Of a DNA stretch of 64,000 bases, positions 15,968 through 25,053 are shown in pieces. The notes below the pieces were generated by a model. That model saw only the letters and a program-made list of their open reading frames with translations, made no database searches and was not told where the DNA came from. The stretch's first letter is position 1. The number at the start of each line of letters is the position of its first letter. Both the position numbers and the translations under genes were made by a program. The DNA is taken from the NCBI GenBank assembly GCA_036384915.1, contig DASVLJ010000050.1:49368-113367 (forward strand), written 5' to 3'. The stretch comes from PKWO01 sp036384915 (lineage in GTDB: Bacteria > Pseudomonadota > Gammaproteobacteria > Burkholderiales > Burkholderiaceae_D).

Positions 15968-16642
15968 TTATTTGGCCACGCGCACCACGGCCACATCGAT
16001 CCCGTTTTCGGACAGCTTGCCGCGCACGCGATTCATCGCTTCGAGCTGGGTGAACGGGCCGATGCGTACGCGGTACAAGCCGTTGGCGTCGGCGCCTTTA
16101 TCCGAGATGCTGGCTTCGAAACCGGCCAGGGCCAGCTTGGCCTTGCTGTTTTCGGCATCGGCCTGATCGCGGAAGGCCCCGGCCTGCAGGAAGTAGGTGT
16201 ACTTGTCGTCCTGGTTGTCGGGCTTCACAGCAGCGGCAACCGGCGCTGCGGCTGTCTTGGCTGCGGCGGCGGGCGCCGCAGGCGTGGTGCTGGTCGGGCC
16301 CGCCGGCGCGGTCGGCGTGGCTGTCACGCCGTTGGGCGGCACCGGCGCGGGCGCCGCGCCGGGTACGGCGGAGGTGCCGTTGAAATCTTTCTCGGCTTCC
16401 TTGGCCGCGGCATTGTTGCCGTACAAAGCCTTATTCGGATCGGCCGCCTGCCCCGCCGTCAACTCGGGAGCCTTCTCTTGCTTGGCCACCTTGTTCATGA
16501 AGGGCAGGCTGCTCTTGCTGATCACCACGGCGACCACGAGGGCAATCGCCAAGCCGATGATCAAACCGATGATGATGCCGACGACCGTGCCGCCGTGCTG
16601 CTGAGTCTTGTTGCCGAACTTGGTCATGCCGAATCTAGTCAT
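15968..16642 (-). CDS. SPOR-domain inner-membrane protein (FtsN-like)
   Basis: The 224-residue protein has a short cytoplasmic N-terminus, one transmembrane helix (VVGIIIGLIIGLAIALVVAVV), a long Ala/Pro/Thr-rich periplasmic linker, and a C-terminal SPOR domain (YTYFLQAGAFRDQADAENSK ... YRVRIGPFTQLEAMNRVR). SPOR domains bind denuded septal peptidoglycan, so a cell-division role is likely. It overlaps the end of argS by 8 bases if the first ATG is used; ATG at 16627 is an alternative start. Confidence 0.88.
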   Translation of the reverse strand: MTRFGMTKFGNKTQQHGGTVVGIIIGLIIGLAIALVVAVVISKSSLPFMNKVAKQEKAPELTAGQAADPNKALYGNNAAAKEAEKDFNGTSAVPGAAPAPVPPNGVTATPTAPAGPTSTTPAAPAAAAKTAAAPVAAAVKPDNQDDKYTYFLQAGAFRDQADAENSKAKLALAGFEASISDKGADANGLYRVRIGPFTQLEAMNRVRGKLSENGIDVAVVRVAK

Positions 16643-18383
16643 TATTTCTCGCTTCCATGCGGGCCGGCGCGGAAACGCCGATCAAACCCAAACCATTGCG
16701 CAACACCTGGCGTGTGGCCTTATACAGCGCCAGACGCGCCAGTTTCGTCGCCTCGTTCTCGACCAGAACCAGCTCGGCATTGTAATAGCTGTGCAACTCG
16801 CCTGCCAGATCGCGCAGGTAGAACGCCACTTGGTGCGGCCCGAGGTCTTCCAAAGCATGCTGCAACATGTCGGGGTATTCCGCAAGCTTGGCGATCAGAG
16901 CCGCTTCGCGCGGTGCGGTCAACGGCGAAAGATCGACGCCATCGAGTATCGCCTCGTCGCCGCCCCAGCGCGCGAGCACGGAACAGATACGCGCGTGCGC
17001 CATCTGCACGTAGTACACCGGGTTCTCGTCCCCCTGGGTCAGCGCCACGTCGATATCGAACACGAACTCGGTATCGGCCTTGCGCGAGATCAGGAAGAAG
17101 CGCACGGCGTCGCGGCCGCGCGTCAGGTCTCTCGCCTCGCCTTCCGGTGTCTCGCCATTGGACCATTCGATCAAGTCGCGCACCGTGACGTAGGAACCGG
17201 CACGCTTGGAAATCTTCACTTCCTCGCCCCCCTTCATCACCGTCACCATCTTGTGCAGGATGTAGTCGGGGTAGCCTTGCGGAATCCCCATATTGACCGC
17301 CTGCAAGCCGGCACGCACGCGCGCAATCGTGCCGTGGTGGTCGCTACCCTGGATATTGATCGCCTTGGGGAAGCCGCGCTGGAATTTGACGATGTGGTAA
17401 GCCACGTCGGGCACAAAGTACGTATAGGTGCCGTCGGACTTGCGCATCACGCGGTCCTTGTCGTCGCCGAAATCGGTCGTGCGCAGCCACAGCGCGCCAT
17501 CCTGCTCGTAAGTCTTGCCGCCCTTGATCAAGGCATCGACGGCGGCTTCGACCCGGCCGTCCTTGTACAGCGACGATTCGAGATAGTAATTGTCGAACTT
17601 GACGCCGAAGGCTTGCAGGTCGAGGTCCTGCTCGCGGCGCAGATAGGCCACCGCAAAGGCGCGGATCGATTCAAGGTCGTCGACGTCGCCGCTCGCTGTG
17701 ACCGGCTCGCCATCGGATGCCGAAGTGGTCTTTTTCGCCAGAAAATCCTGCGCGATGTCGGCGATGTAGTCGCCGTTGTAGGCGCCTTCCGGCCATTCGG
17801 CGTCGCCGGGCTTGAAACCGCGCGCCCGGGCCTGCGTCGACATCGCCAGGTTGCCGATCTGCACGCCGGCGTCGTTGTAATAGAACTCGCGGGTCACGGC
17901 ATAGCCTTGCGAGCTGAAGAGCGAGGACAGCGCATCGCCGAGCGCCGCCTGCCGGCCATGGCCCACATGCAAGGGGCCCGTGGGGTTGGCCGACACGAAT
18001 TCGATCAACACGCGCTTACCGGCACCGGCTTCGCTCGTGCCGAAGGCTTCGCGCTCGGCCAGCACGGTCTTGATCACGGCTTGCTTGGCTGCGGCGCTCA
18101 GGCGCAGGTTGATGAAGCCCGGGCCGGCGATCTCAACCGCTTCGACCACACCCTGACGTGCCGGATCGGCCAACACGGCGGCGACAATTTGCTGCGCCAG
18201 TTCGCGCGGATTCTTTTTCAGCGCTTTGGCCAATTGCATGGCGACGTTGCAGGCCACGTCGCCATGTGAGGGGTCGCGCGGACGCTCCAGCACGACGTTT
18301 GGCTGCAACTCGCTGCCGGCCAGGATGGGCCTCAAGGCAGCGTCGAATAATGCGGTGATTTGTTGTTTTTGTGAGGCTAACAT
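16635..18383 (-). CDS. argS: Arginyl-tRNA synthetase
   Basis: The 582-residue protein is a class I synthetase with the HIGH-type motif in SANPTGPLHVGHGRQAALGD, the Arg-specific N-terminal domain, and a C-terminal DALR anticodon-binding domain (YVQMAHARICSVL ... YYNAELVLVENEATKLARL). It charges tRNA-Arg. Length and motifs are complete. It leads the argS-SPOR-dsbA-SDR row. Confidence 0.97.
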   Translation of the reverse strand: MLASQKQQITALFDAALRPILAGSELQPNVVLERPRDPSHGDVACNVAMQLAKALKKNPRELAQQIVAAVLADPARQGVVEAVEIAGPGFINLRLSAAAKQAVIKTVLAEREAFGTSEAGAGKRVLIEFVSANPTGPLHVGHGRQAALGDALSSLFSSQGYAVTREFYYNDAGVQIGNLAMSTQARARGFKPGDAEWPEGAYNGDYIADIAQDFLAKKTTSASDGEPVTASGDVDDLESIRAFAVAYLRREQDLDLQAFGVKFDNYYLESSLYKDGRVEAAVDALIKGGKTYEQDGALWLRTTDFGDDKDRVMRKSDGTYTYFVPDVAYHIVKFQRGFPKAINIQGSDHHGTIARVRAGLQAVNMGIPQGYPDYILHKMVTVMKGGEEVKISKRAGSYVTVRDLIEWSNGETPEGEARDLTRGRDAVRFFLISRKADTEFVFDIDVALTQGDENPVYYVQMAHARICSVLARWGGDEAILDGVDLSPLTAPREAALIAKLAEYPDMLQHALEDLGPHQVAFYLRDLAGELHSYYNAELVLVENEATKLARLALYKATRQVLRNGLGLIGVSAPARMEARNND

Positions 18384-18475
18384 GGGGAATGCTCGTAAAA
18401 GTCGCGCCCTGCTGTCTGATCAGGACGTAAACAGTGATTATACCGGTCGATGAACACGGTACGCCGGAATTAAGT

Positions 18476-18493
18476 GGCCGCCTGATGGCGGCC
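18476..18493 (-). terminator. Hairpin after the SGNH hydrolase gene
   Basis: GGCCGCC/GGCGGCC arms (7 bases, 4-base loop) lie immediately after the stop codon at 18494 on the minus strand, followed by ACTTAATTCC. The U-run is weak, so it may be a terminator or a processing hairpin separating the acetylation module from argS. Confidence 0.45.
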
Positions 18494-19711
18494 TCATCGT
18501 GCGCGAGCGTACGACTCCATCAAGGCCAGAAACAGCGAATTACCGCTCCTGACATAGCCTTCTTCGGTGAAATGCACGAGATCGGGCCGCCCCAGGGCCG
18601 GTTCGGCATCGGCGTAGTACTGCATGGCGCAGCGGCCGCCCATGGCCGCGGCCCAGTCCCAATATAACAAGCGTTCTTCGCGCGCCACGGCATGTTGCAC
18701 GTCCTGCACCGCGCGTAGGGCCGGCGGCAGGTCGTAGCGGCAGCCGACACGGTCGCCGCGCCCCGTTTTCTTGCCGGCATCGGGTGCGCCGATCAAGAGT
18801 ACGGCAGCCTGGGGGGCGGCATCGCGCAATTCACGGATCGTGCGGCGCAAGTCGGCGCGATAGGCCTCGGGATCGAAGCGGGGATCGAAGGCTTCGTTGG
18901 TGCCGTATGACAAAATGATCAAATCGGGCCGGCGCCAACCCAGTTCCGTGCGCACGGCATCGGGCTGCCAATTTTCGATCACCTTTTGCACAGCTCCCAC
19001 GATGCCCAAGGCATCGACGGTCACGCCATGCGCCATGGTGTCGACCGCGATGCCGCCCAATTCCGGCGGATTGTTGCCGGCCCGTAAAAAGAGGCTGTTG
19101 ACGTCGTTGGCATTGCCGATCACGTAGCTGACGTGCCAATCGCTGTCATAAGCGGGCGGCAATTCGCGCACTTCGCCGTCGGGGAAAGTCAGAGTCCAGC
19201 CGCCCGAAGGCGCGTCGTTGGCGCGCCGCGTCCAGATTGAGACGCGCAGCAAGCCGCTCAGAGGAATCTTCGGCGCGATCTCGATCGCCGCGCCGGAGGA
19301 TGCCTGGTTGACGATACCGCCAAGCGGAAAATTACCGGGTTCGCTGCGGCTGATGCGCGTATTCCATTGCCCGCTCATGCGCATCAAGACCTGGGCCGAG
19401 CGCTGGTTCTTGACGTAGCCCGGCGTGAGCCAGCCTATGCCGCCGGACCCGAACCTCCGCTGCATCTGCTCGCGCAAGGCTTGCGTGAAATAGTCGCCGC
19501 CCGTGTGCGAGTCGCCGAGCTGGACCACGCGCACGTCCTCGCCATAGCCGTGCTCGAGCGCGGAAAGCTGGGCCCACAGGTGCGGCGCATTCTGGTCGCC
19601 GTAATTGACCAGGTTGAAGTTGGCGGCCTGCGATGAATTGGCCGCCTGCGTCGAAGGCAACAGCACGACGGCTGCGGCCAGCGCCGCAAGATGTTTCAAG
19701 CCGAGCGCCAT
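18494..19711 (-). CDS. Secreted SGNH/GDSL hydrolase, second of the acetylation module
   Basis: The 405-residue protein starts with a signal peptide (HLAALAAAVVLLPSTQA). Block I VVQLGDSHTGGDY carries the Ser, block III is SYGTNEAFD, and the C-terminal DLVHFTEEGY supplies Asp and His, so the SGNH catalytic set is complete. Proteins of this class next to an MBOAT gene move or remove acetyl groups on exported polysaccharides. It overlaps the preceding SGNH gene by one base (TGATG) and is therefore co-translated with it. Substrate unknown. Confidence 0.82.
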   Translation of the reverse strand: MALGLKHLAALAAAVVLLPSTQAANSSQAANFNLVNYGDQNAPHLWAQLSALEHGYGEDVRVVQLGDSHTGGDYFTQALREQMQRRFGSGGIGWLTPGYVKNQRSAQVLMRMSGQWNTRISRSEPGNFPLGGIVNQASSGAAIEIAPKIPLSGLLRVSIWTRRANDAPSGGWTLTFPDGEVRELPPAYDSDWHVSYVIGNANDVNSLFLRAGNNPPELGGIAVDTMAHGVTVDALGIVGAVQKVIENWQPDAVRTELGWRRPDLIILSYGTNEAFDPRFDPEAYRADLRRTIRELRDAAPQAAVLLIGAPDAGKKTGRGDRVGCRYDLPPALRAVQDVQHAVAREERLLYWDWAAAMGGRCAMQYYADAEPALGRPDLVHFTEEGYVRSGNSLFLALMESYARAR

Positions 19712-20970
19712 CAGGTGGGTTGCTTTCCGGCGGCCGCGGCGGTGGCGGGAGAAGCGGGAGGGGCGACCGGTGCCGCCGGAGAACCGGAAGAAGCCGGCGA
19801 CAGCCCCGCCGGCGTCACGGCCGAAGCCGGCGGCGGCGCCTCGGGCAGCGAGAATTGGCGCAGGATCAGGTTGGACAGCATTTCCTGCCCGACGCGCGTG
19901 AAGTGGATGCCGTCGTCGGTGCGCACCGTCACGGTCTTGCCGCCTTCGGTGGTGATGTGTTTCTGGTAGACGTCGGTATCGTCGCCGCCCGACAGCAGCT
20001 CGCGCGTCGAGACATAGCGCGCCAGGCCGTCATTGTTTTCGGCCTGGTACAGATGATTGAGGATTTTCACACCGCTATTGATCTTTTCCCGGCCCATGTT
20101 GGGCGCACCGAGCCAGATTACGCGCACGTTCTGCGATTCGGCGAACTTGACCATGCTGTCGATGCGCTGGGCATAGACCGCTTGCCATTTCTCGCTGCCG
20201 AAGCGCTCGGCGCGGCCGCCGACATAGATATCCCAGGTATCGTTCGCACCCAGCAGCACCACCATGACCGTGATGCCGGAATCGGGAATCGTCTTTTGCA
20301 CCGTGGCCGGCCAGTCGAAATAGCTCGGGTAAGCCAGGCCTGTGCTCTGCTTGCTCAAGTCCAGGCTGGCGATATTGGCTTTTTGCAGCGCCCGCGCCAC
20401 GTGCGGCGCCACGCCCTGCATCATCGAATCGCCGACCAGCAAGACCTTATCCTGGGGGGTGAGCACGATGCGGCCATCATCGCTCAAGGGCGGAAGGCTG
20501 TGGTCGGCGACTGCGGAAGAAACTGCGGCATCGCGCACACCGGTCTTGGCCATATCCGGCTTGGGCAGGCTCGCCAACGCAGTCGAGGCCACCAGGTTGG
20601 AACGCGCCGGAGCCTTGGCAACCGCGGCAGGTACAGGCGCAGATGCAGGCGCCGCCGGTTCCGGTCCGGTCAGCACGATATTGGTCGCCAGCGTCACACG
20701 GCCGCCTACCATGTCCAGCCATTGGTTTCCGCTATCGATACCCGAAGCCAGGCGGTGGCTGATGTCCACGCCTTCGACCCAGAGAGGATCCTTGCTGACC
20801 GCGGCCAGACCAAGTTCGGCATGGCGCGTCTGCTGCCAATAAGTATCGAGCGCGTCATGGCGCAGCCAGCACACGAGGCCAAGCGTGGCGCCGAGCACGA
20901 ACAACGTGGCGGCGGGGAAGGATGGCTTGTCGCCCAACTTGTCACCCGGATTATCGAATTGCTGATCCAT
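19711..20970 (-). CDS. Membrane-anchored SGNH hydrolase (DUF459-like)
   Basis: The 419-residue protein has an N-terminal transmembrane segment (FPAATLFVLGATLGLVCWL), a periplasmic linker rich in Ala/Pro, and a hydrolase domain with VLLVGDSMMQGVAPH (catalytic Ser), LLGANDTWD, and TDDGIHFTRVGQEML (Asp-x-x-His). The C-terminal tail is Ala/Pro-rich and low in complexity. It lies 5 bases after the MBOAT gene. By analogy with AlgJ/X-type partners it probably takes acetyl groups handed over by the MBOAT; this is inference. Confidence 0.8.
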   Translation of the reverse strand: MDQQFDNPGDKLGDKPSFPAATLFVLGATLGLVCWLRHDALDTYWQQTRHAELGLAAVSKDPLWVEGVDISHRLASGIDSGNQWLDMVGGRVTLATNIVLTGPEPAAPASAPVPAAVAKAPARSNLVASTALASLPKPDMAKTGVRDAAVSSAVADHSLPPLSDDGRIVLTPQDKVLLVGDSMMQGVAPHVARALQKANIASLDLSKQSTGLAYPSYFDWPATVQKTIPDSGITVMVVLLGANDTWDIYVGGRAERFGSEKWQAVYAQRIDSMVKFAESQNVRVIWLGAPNMGREKINSGVKILNHLYQAENNDGLARYVSTRELLSGGDDTDVYQKHITTEGGKTVTVRTDDGIHFTRVGQEMLSNLILRQFSLPEAPPPASAVTPAGLSPASSGSPAAPVAPPASPATAAAAGKQPT

Positions 20971-20975
20971 CGCGC

Positions 20976-22367
20976 TCAATACGAATAATAGAGGAAGGCC
21001 GGCACGCCCGAGGGCCCAAGCAGGTTTACCGCCAGCACCACGGCCGCCAGCAGGAAGGGCTTGAGCGCCAGCGGCGTGCGCTCCAGCACAGCCACTGACC
21101 GGGTCGAGAAGCGCTCGCTGACGGCGGTGAAGGCGAAGAACAGGCCAAGCAGAATCAGGGCGGACAGCACGTTCAAATGCAGCGGCGCATCGAAGCGGGC
21201 AAAGCCGGCGATGTAGTTCACCGCTTCCTGCCAGCCGTCGGCGCGGAAAAACACCCAGGCCAGGCATACCAGGTTGAAGGTGATGAAGCCGGAAATGAGC
21301 CCCGGCAAGACCTTGCCGCCGAGCTTTTGGTATATGTTCAGCGCAATTACGCCGAAACCATGCATCGCACCCCAGATCAGGTACTTCCAGCTCGCGCCAT
21401 GCCACAGGCCGGAGATCAGCATCGAGGCCAGCAGCGTCACTTGCGTGATCGCCCAGCCATGGCGGTTGCCGCCAAGTGGAATATAGACATAGTCGCGAAT
21501 CCAGGTGGACAGCGAAATATGCCAGCGGCGCCAGAACTCGCGCAGGTTGCGCGCCAGGTAGGGGTAATTGAAATTATCCGGCAACTGGTAGCCCAGCAGC
21601 ATGGCCAGCGCGATCACGAGGTCGGAATAGCCCGAGAAGTCGAGATAAATCTGCACCGCATAGGCATACATGCCCATCACCAGTTCCGGCCCCTGGAAGG
21701 CATCGGGGTTGGCGAACAGCGGCTTGACCCAGGCCTCCGCTACCCAACTCGCCAGCCAGACCTTCTTCACCAGCGCCGACAGCAACAGCCAGATGGCAAG
21801 GTTGGGATTGACCATGCGCCGGGGCGTGTTGACTTCGATCTGGTGCAACAAGACCTTGGGGCGGCAGATCGGGCCGGCCAAAAGCGTCGGGAAAAATGCC
21901 AGGTAAAGCAGGCTGTCGAGCCAGTTGGCCGGCTCGCGCTCCCCGCCGCCGACCGCCGCCAGATAGGCGATGGACTGGAAGGTATAGAACGAAATTCCGA
22001 CCGGCATCAGGATATCGACCGCCGGCAAAGCCCAGTCCAGGCCCGCAGCGGCGGCGCCCGATTGGATCGCCTCGCGGAAAAAGTCGAAATACTTGAACAC
22101 GGCCAGGTTGGCGACCGACGCGGCAATGCCGAAGCCGACGATCCAGCGCCGCGCCTCCGGCCACAACCGAGCCGCTTCGAGCAGCACGAGCATGCATAGC
22201 GAATAAACCAGGAGCGTCAAGGCAAAATTGAAGTCCAGGCTGCCGTATACGCCATAGCTGGCCGCCAGCAACAAGACCTTTTGCGCCTGGCCCCATCTCA
22301 CCAGGGCCCAATAAATAACCAGGAATGCGAAGAAACAGGCCGCAAACTCAGGTGAGAGATAACTCAT
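20976..22367 (-). CDS. MBOAT-family membrane O-acyltransferase (AlgI-like)
   Basis: The 463-residue polytopic protein starts MSYLSPEFAACFFAFLVIYW and contains the AlgI landmarks VGISFYTFQSIAYL, FFPTLLAGPI, LDFSGYSDLVIA, FWRRWHISLSTWIRDYVYIPLGG and the catalytic His in LISGLWHGASWKYL. AlgI-type proteins move acetyl groups from a cytoplasmic donor across the membrane for polysaccharide O-acetylation. The two following SGNH genes complete a three-gene module. No glycan synthesis gene lies nearby, so the acetylated polymer is unknown. Confidence 0.92.
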   Translation of the reverse strand: MSYLSPEFAACFFAFLVIYWALVRWGQAQKVLLLAASYGVYGSLDFNFALTLLVYSLCMLVLLEAARLWPEARRWIVGFGIAASVANLAVFKYFDFFREAIQSGAAAAGLDWALPAVDILMPVGISFYTFQSIAYLAAVGGGEREPANWLDSLLYLAFFPTLLAGPICRPKVLLHQIEVNTPRRMVNPNLAIWLLLSALVKKVWLASWVAEAWVKPLFANPDAFQGPELVMGMYAYAVQIYLDFSGYSDLVIALAMLLGYQLPDNFNYPYLARNLREFWRRWHISLSTWIRDYVYIPLGGNRHGWAITQVTLLASMLISGLWHGASWKYLIWGAMHGFGVIALNIYQKLGGKVLPGLISGFITFNLVCLAWVFFRADGWQEAVNYIAGFARFDAPLHLNVLSALILLGLFFAFTAVSERFSTRSVAVLERTPLALKPFLLAAVVLAVNLLGPSGVPAFLYYSY

Positions 22368-22616
22368 GTTTCGAAACCACTGCAAAACCGCACGCAAAAC
22401 CGGATACGCCGGCGGATGAAATCCAGCCGCCCGACCACAAAACACCGGGGAACGAGAAATATTTTACAACACACGTACCGATTGGTATTGCCGAAAATGC
22501 TTGAAGTGTTGTGCTTTGGCGCCTGATTTTGCGGTATTTTTCACAAATCGGCGCGTGGGGCCGGACAAAGCACATCGGCGGCCCGATTTCGGCATAATGC
22601 GGCAAGACCTTCTCTT

Positions 22617-23537
22617 ATGCCAATTTCCATTTCCCCCACTACTCTCATGCAAACGCCACGCCTGACCATCGCTCCGAACGGCCCCCAATTCTCCCGCATC
22701 GCCTTGGGCATGTGGCGCCTGGCCGGCTGGAACCTGAGCCCGCAACACCGCCTGGCCTTCGTCGAACAAGCACTGGAGCTGGGCATCACCACCATCGATC
22801 ACGCCGACATCTACGGCAGCGAAGCCCCGTTCGGCGAAGCGCTGGCATTGAAGCCCAGCCTGCGCGACAAGCTCGAAATCGTCACCAAATGCGGCATCGT
22901 GCCCATCGCCGGCCAGAGCACAACCCGCGCCCCGCACTACAACACCAGCCGCGCCCACATCGTGGCCCAGGCGGAAAAGTCGCTGCAATTGCTCGGTATC
23001 GACGCCATCGACGTGCTGCTGATCCATCGCCCCGACGTATTGATGGATGCCGATGAAGTGGCCGAAGCCTTCGCGCAACTGAAGCAAGCCGGCAAGGTGA
23101 AGCACTTCGGCGTATCGAACTTCACGCCCAGCCAGTTCGAGCTGCTGGCATCGCGCACCCCGCTCGTGACCAACCAGGTGGAGCTGTCGCCGATGTTCCT
23201 GGACCCGCTGCACGACGGCACGCTCGACCAATGCCAGCGCCTGCGCACGGCACCGATGATCTGGTCGGCCCTGGCCGGCGGACGGCTGTTCTCGGAAGAC
23301 AGCGCACAATCGCTGCGCCTGCGTGCGACCCTGAACGGCCTGGCTGCCGAATACGGCGTCTCACCGACCACGATAGCCTACGCCTGGGTGCTGCAGCATC
23401 CCTCCAAGCCGGTTGTCATTGCCGGTTCGCGCCGCATCGAGGCAGCGCGCGAGGCTGTGGTAGCGGCTTCGCTGACGCTGGCGCGCGAGCATTGGTTTGC
23501 GGTCTGGACGGCTTCGAATGGACATAATGTGCCGTAA
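22617..23537 (+). CDS. Aldo/keto reductase
   Basis: The 306-residue TIM-barrel oxidoreductase shows the AKR tetrad: Asp and Tyr in TIDHADIYGSEAPFGEAL, Lys in IVTKCGI and His in VLLIHRPD, plus GVSNFTPSQFELL and the NADPH-binding end VIAGSRRIEAAREAV. The overall pattern is close to E. coli YdhF. Substrate unknown. Neither candidate start (22617 or the ATG at 22647) has a strong ribosome site. It is divergent from the MBOAT gene across a 249-base gap in which no further feature was seen. Confidence 0.85.
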   Translation: MPISISPTTLMQTPRLTIAPNGPQFSRIALGMWRLAGWNLSPQHRLAFVEQALELGITTIDHADIYGSEAPFGEALALKPSLRDKLEIVTKCGIVPIAGQSTTRAPHYNTSRAHIVAQAEKSLQLLGIDAIDVLLIHRPDVLMDADEVAEAFAQLKQAGKVKHFGVSNFTPSQFELLASRTPLVTNQVELSPMFLDPLHDGTLDQCQRLRTAPMIWSALAGGRLFSEDSAQSLRLRATLNGLAAEYGVSPTTIAYAWVLQHPSKPVVIAGSRRIEAAREAVVAASLTLAREHWFAVWTASNGHNVP

Positions 23538-23719
23538 GTTTGAATTTACCCCCGTGGTCTTTTACTACTATGTAAAAGCGCCCGACGATACGCATAACAT
23601 AGCTGACATAGAGAATGTCCCGGAATTCAGCGGATCCGGTGGAAAGGTTCCTGATCGTTCGCGAGATTAAGGTCAGGGTTTAGCGTGCGAGCGCAGGTTT
23701 TGTATAAATTGGAGACCGA

Positions 23720-24796
23720 ATGAATTCATGGCATGCCTGGGCATCTGCTTTACTCCTGCTGGCCCTTCCGGCCGCCGCCGAACAAAATGACGGAATCCAT
23801 GAAAAACTGGAATCCATCATGTCCTCCACCTGCCCAAACGGCCCGCGAACCGAATGCTGGCAACCTCTGGCCGACAAGCTGGCGCCGCTGAAGCAGCAGG
23901 TCACGGGACCTCAGCGGGAAGAACTGCTGTCGGCGTATTGGGAACTCGCCGGCAGCGCCCAATTCGTTGGCGACTTCAAGGAATCGAAGATGTTTTACGA
24001 CAATGCCCTGGAAATGGTCGACGGCCTCGCGCCTGCGGCGAATGGCGAATCCGAAGGCGAATTTCTCCATGCCATGATCCGCTACGACGAAGCGATACTC
24101 GCCTTGGGTATGCACGACTATGCCGGGGCCTTGCGTGAATTCGACGATTTTTCAAGTTTGGCGAAATCCCGTGGATGGTCGGCTTCCGCTTCGACAGCCT
24201 TCTTCCGCGCAGCAGCCCTGATAGGATTGGGGCGGACAGCGGAAGCGGATCAGTTGCTGGAGGCACTTCTGCAGGGCCTGTCTTTCGACGGGGAAAGCCC
24301 GTGGGAAGCACCCCCATTTGGTCCGCAACCGTTCAACCCATATGGCGCGGGCCGCCGCATCGCAGCGCACTACATGCACGAACATCGTTTCGATAAAGCG
24401 CTGAATCTCCTGCACAAACTGGAAACGGAACGGCAAGCGACCTTGGCCAAGATGCCCAAGGAGCCTATAAGAGGAGGATATTGGGCGCAATGGACCAGCC
24501 AGGCGGACCTGTTGGACGACGAAGCCGCCGTCTACGTCATGATGCGCAAGGACGACGAAGCCGAGCGCTCCTTGACGGCATCGCTGGCCCTGCGGGAAGC
24601 GGAGCAAGACCAAGCACTAAGAAATACGCTGCAAAAACTTGCCTTGCTCGAAAAGCGCAAAGGCGATAATGCGCGCGCCGACAGCCTTACCCGGCGCGCG
24701 GCGGCGATCAAAACGGGACCACGTTTTGCGGACCCACTGCAGGATACTTTGGGCTTCGCCTCCAGCACGTCGGCGGGTGGAATCGACGTGCCGTAA
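23720..24796 (+). CDS. Exported TPR-like protein of unknown function
   Basis: The 358-residue protein has a signal peptide (MNSWHAWASALLLLALPAAAE) and a mature part made of helical pairs with TPR-like spacing, for example YDEAILALGMHDYAGALREFDDF, AALIGLGRTAEADQLLEALL, HRFDKALNLLHKLE and RKDDEAERSLTASLALREA. Only two Cys remain near the N-terminus (CPNGPRTEC), which could form a disulfide. GGAGA precedes the ATG. It stands alone; function unknown. Confidence 0.75.
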   Translation: MNSWHAWASALLLLALPAAAEQNDGIHEKLESIMSSTCPNGPRTECWQPLADKLAPLKQQVTGPQREELLSAYWELAGSAQFVGDFKESKMFYDNALEMVDGLAPAANGESEGEFLHAMIRYDEAILALGMHDYAGALREFDDFSSLAKSRGWSASASTAFFRAAALIGLGRTAEADQLLEALLQGLSFDGESPWEAPPFGPQPFNPYGAGRRIAAHYMHEHRFDKALNLLHKLETERQATLAKMPKEPIRGGYWAQWTSQADLLDDEAAVYVMMRKDDEAERSLTASLALREAEQDQALRNTLQKLALLEKRKGDNARADSLTRRAAAIKTGPRFADPLQDTLGFASSTSAGGIDVP

Positions 24797-24814
24797 CGGG
24801 CTCAGGCCTCGCCC

Positions 24815-24982
24815 CTACTTGATGGCAGTATCAGGACACACCGAATCGGCGGTATCCGAGGACGCCACCGCCGGTGTCAGCGGCGGCAGCTTCTTGTTGA
24901 CCAGCGGCAGATTCGTCAACTCCGTTCCATCGGGAAGCACCGCCTGTTGCGCCGATAGCCAATTGCCCGTATCTTTTTCCAT
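24815..24982 (-). CDS. Small 55-residue protein behind an FNR-type promoter
   Basis: From the ATG at 24982 a 55-residue product runs to a stop at 24815. The start is strongly supported: AAGGAGGA lies 7 bases upstream. The sequence begins MEKDTGNWLSAQQAVLPDG, has a Pro/Leu-rich centre (NKKLPPLTP) and one Cys near the end; no signal peptide or known domain is visible. A longer in-frame start at 25072 has no ribosome site and would include the promoter itself. A well-formed FNR/Anr box lies 58 bases upstream of the ATG. Function unknown; it is probably an oxygen-limitation-induced small protein, which is inference. Confidence 0.6.
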   Translation of the reverse strand: MEKDTGNWLSAQQAVLPDGTELTNLPLVNKKLPPLTPAVASSDTADSVCPDTAIK

Positions 24983-25004
24983 GGCCGCATCCTCCTTGCT
25001 GAAA

Positions 25005-25053
25005 TGCGGACACAATAAATCGGCCGGCAAACTCTGCCCTTGATGTGGGTCAA
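25005..25053 (-). promoter_or_regulatory. FNR/Anr-type promoter
   Basis: TTGATGTGGGTCAA (25040-25053) matches the FNR/Anr pattern TTGAT-N4-(A/G)TCAA. Read leftwards, a TTTATT/TATTGT -10-like element lies at 25019-25012, and a start of transcription near 25005 would place the box at -41.5, the class II activator position. The resulting leader would contain the AAGGAGG site of the small gene. The palindrome could also act rightwards. Confidence 0.65.

Noticed and set aside
23559..23578. CTTTTAC/GTAAAAG hairpin after the aldo/keto reductase gene
   Set aside because: Short, AT-rich stem and no T-run; stability is too low to call a terminator.
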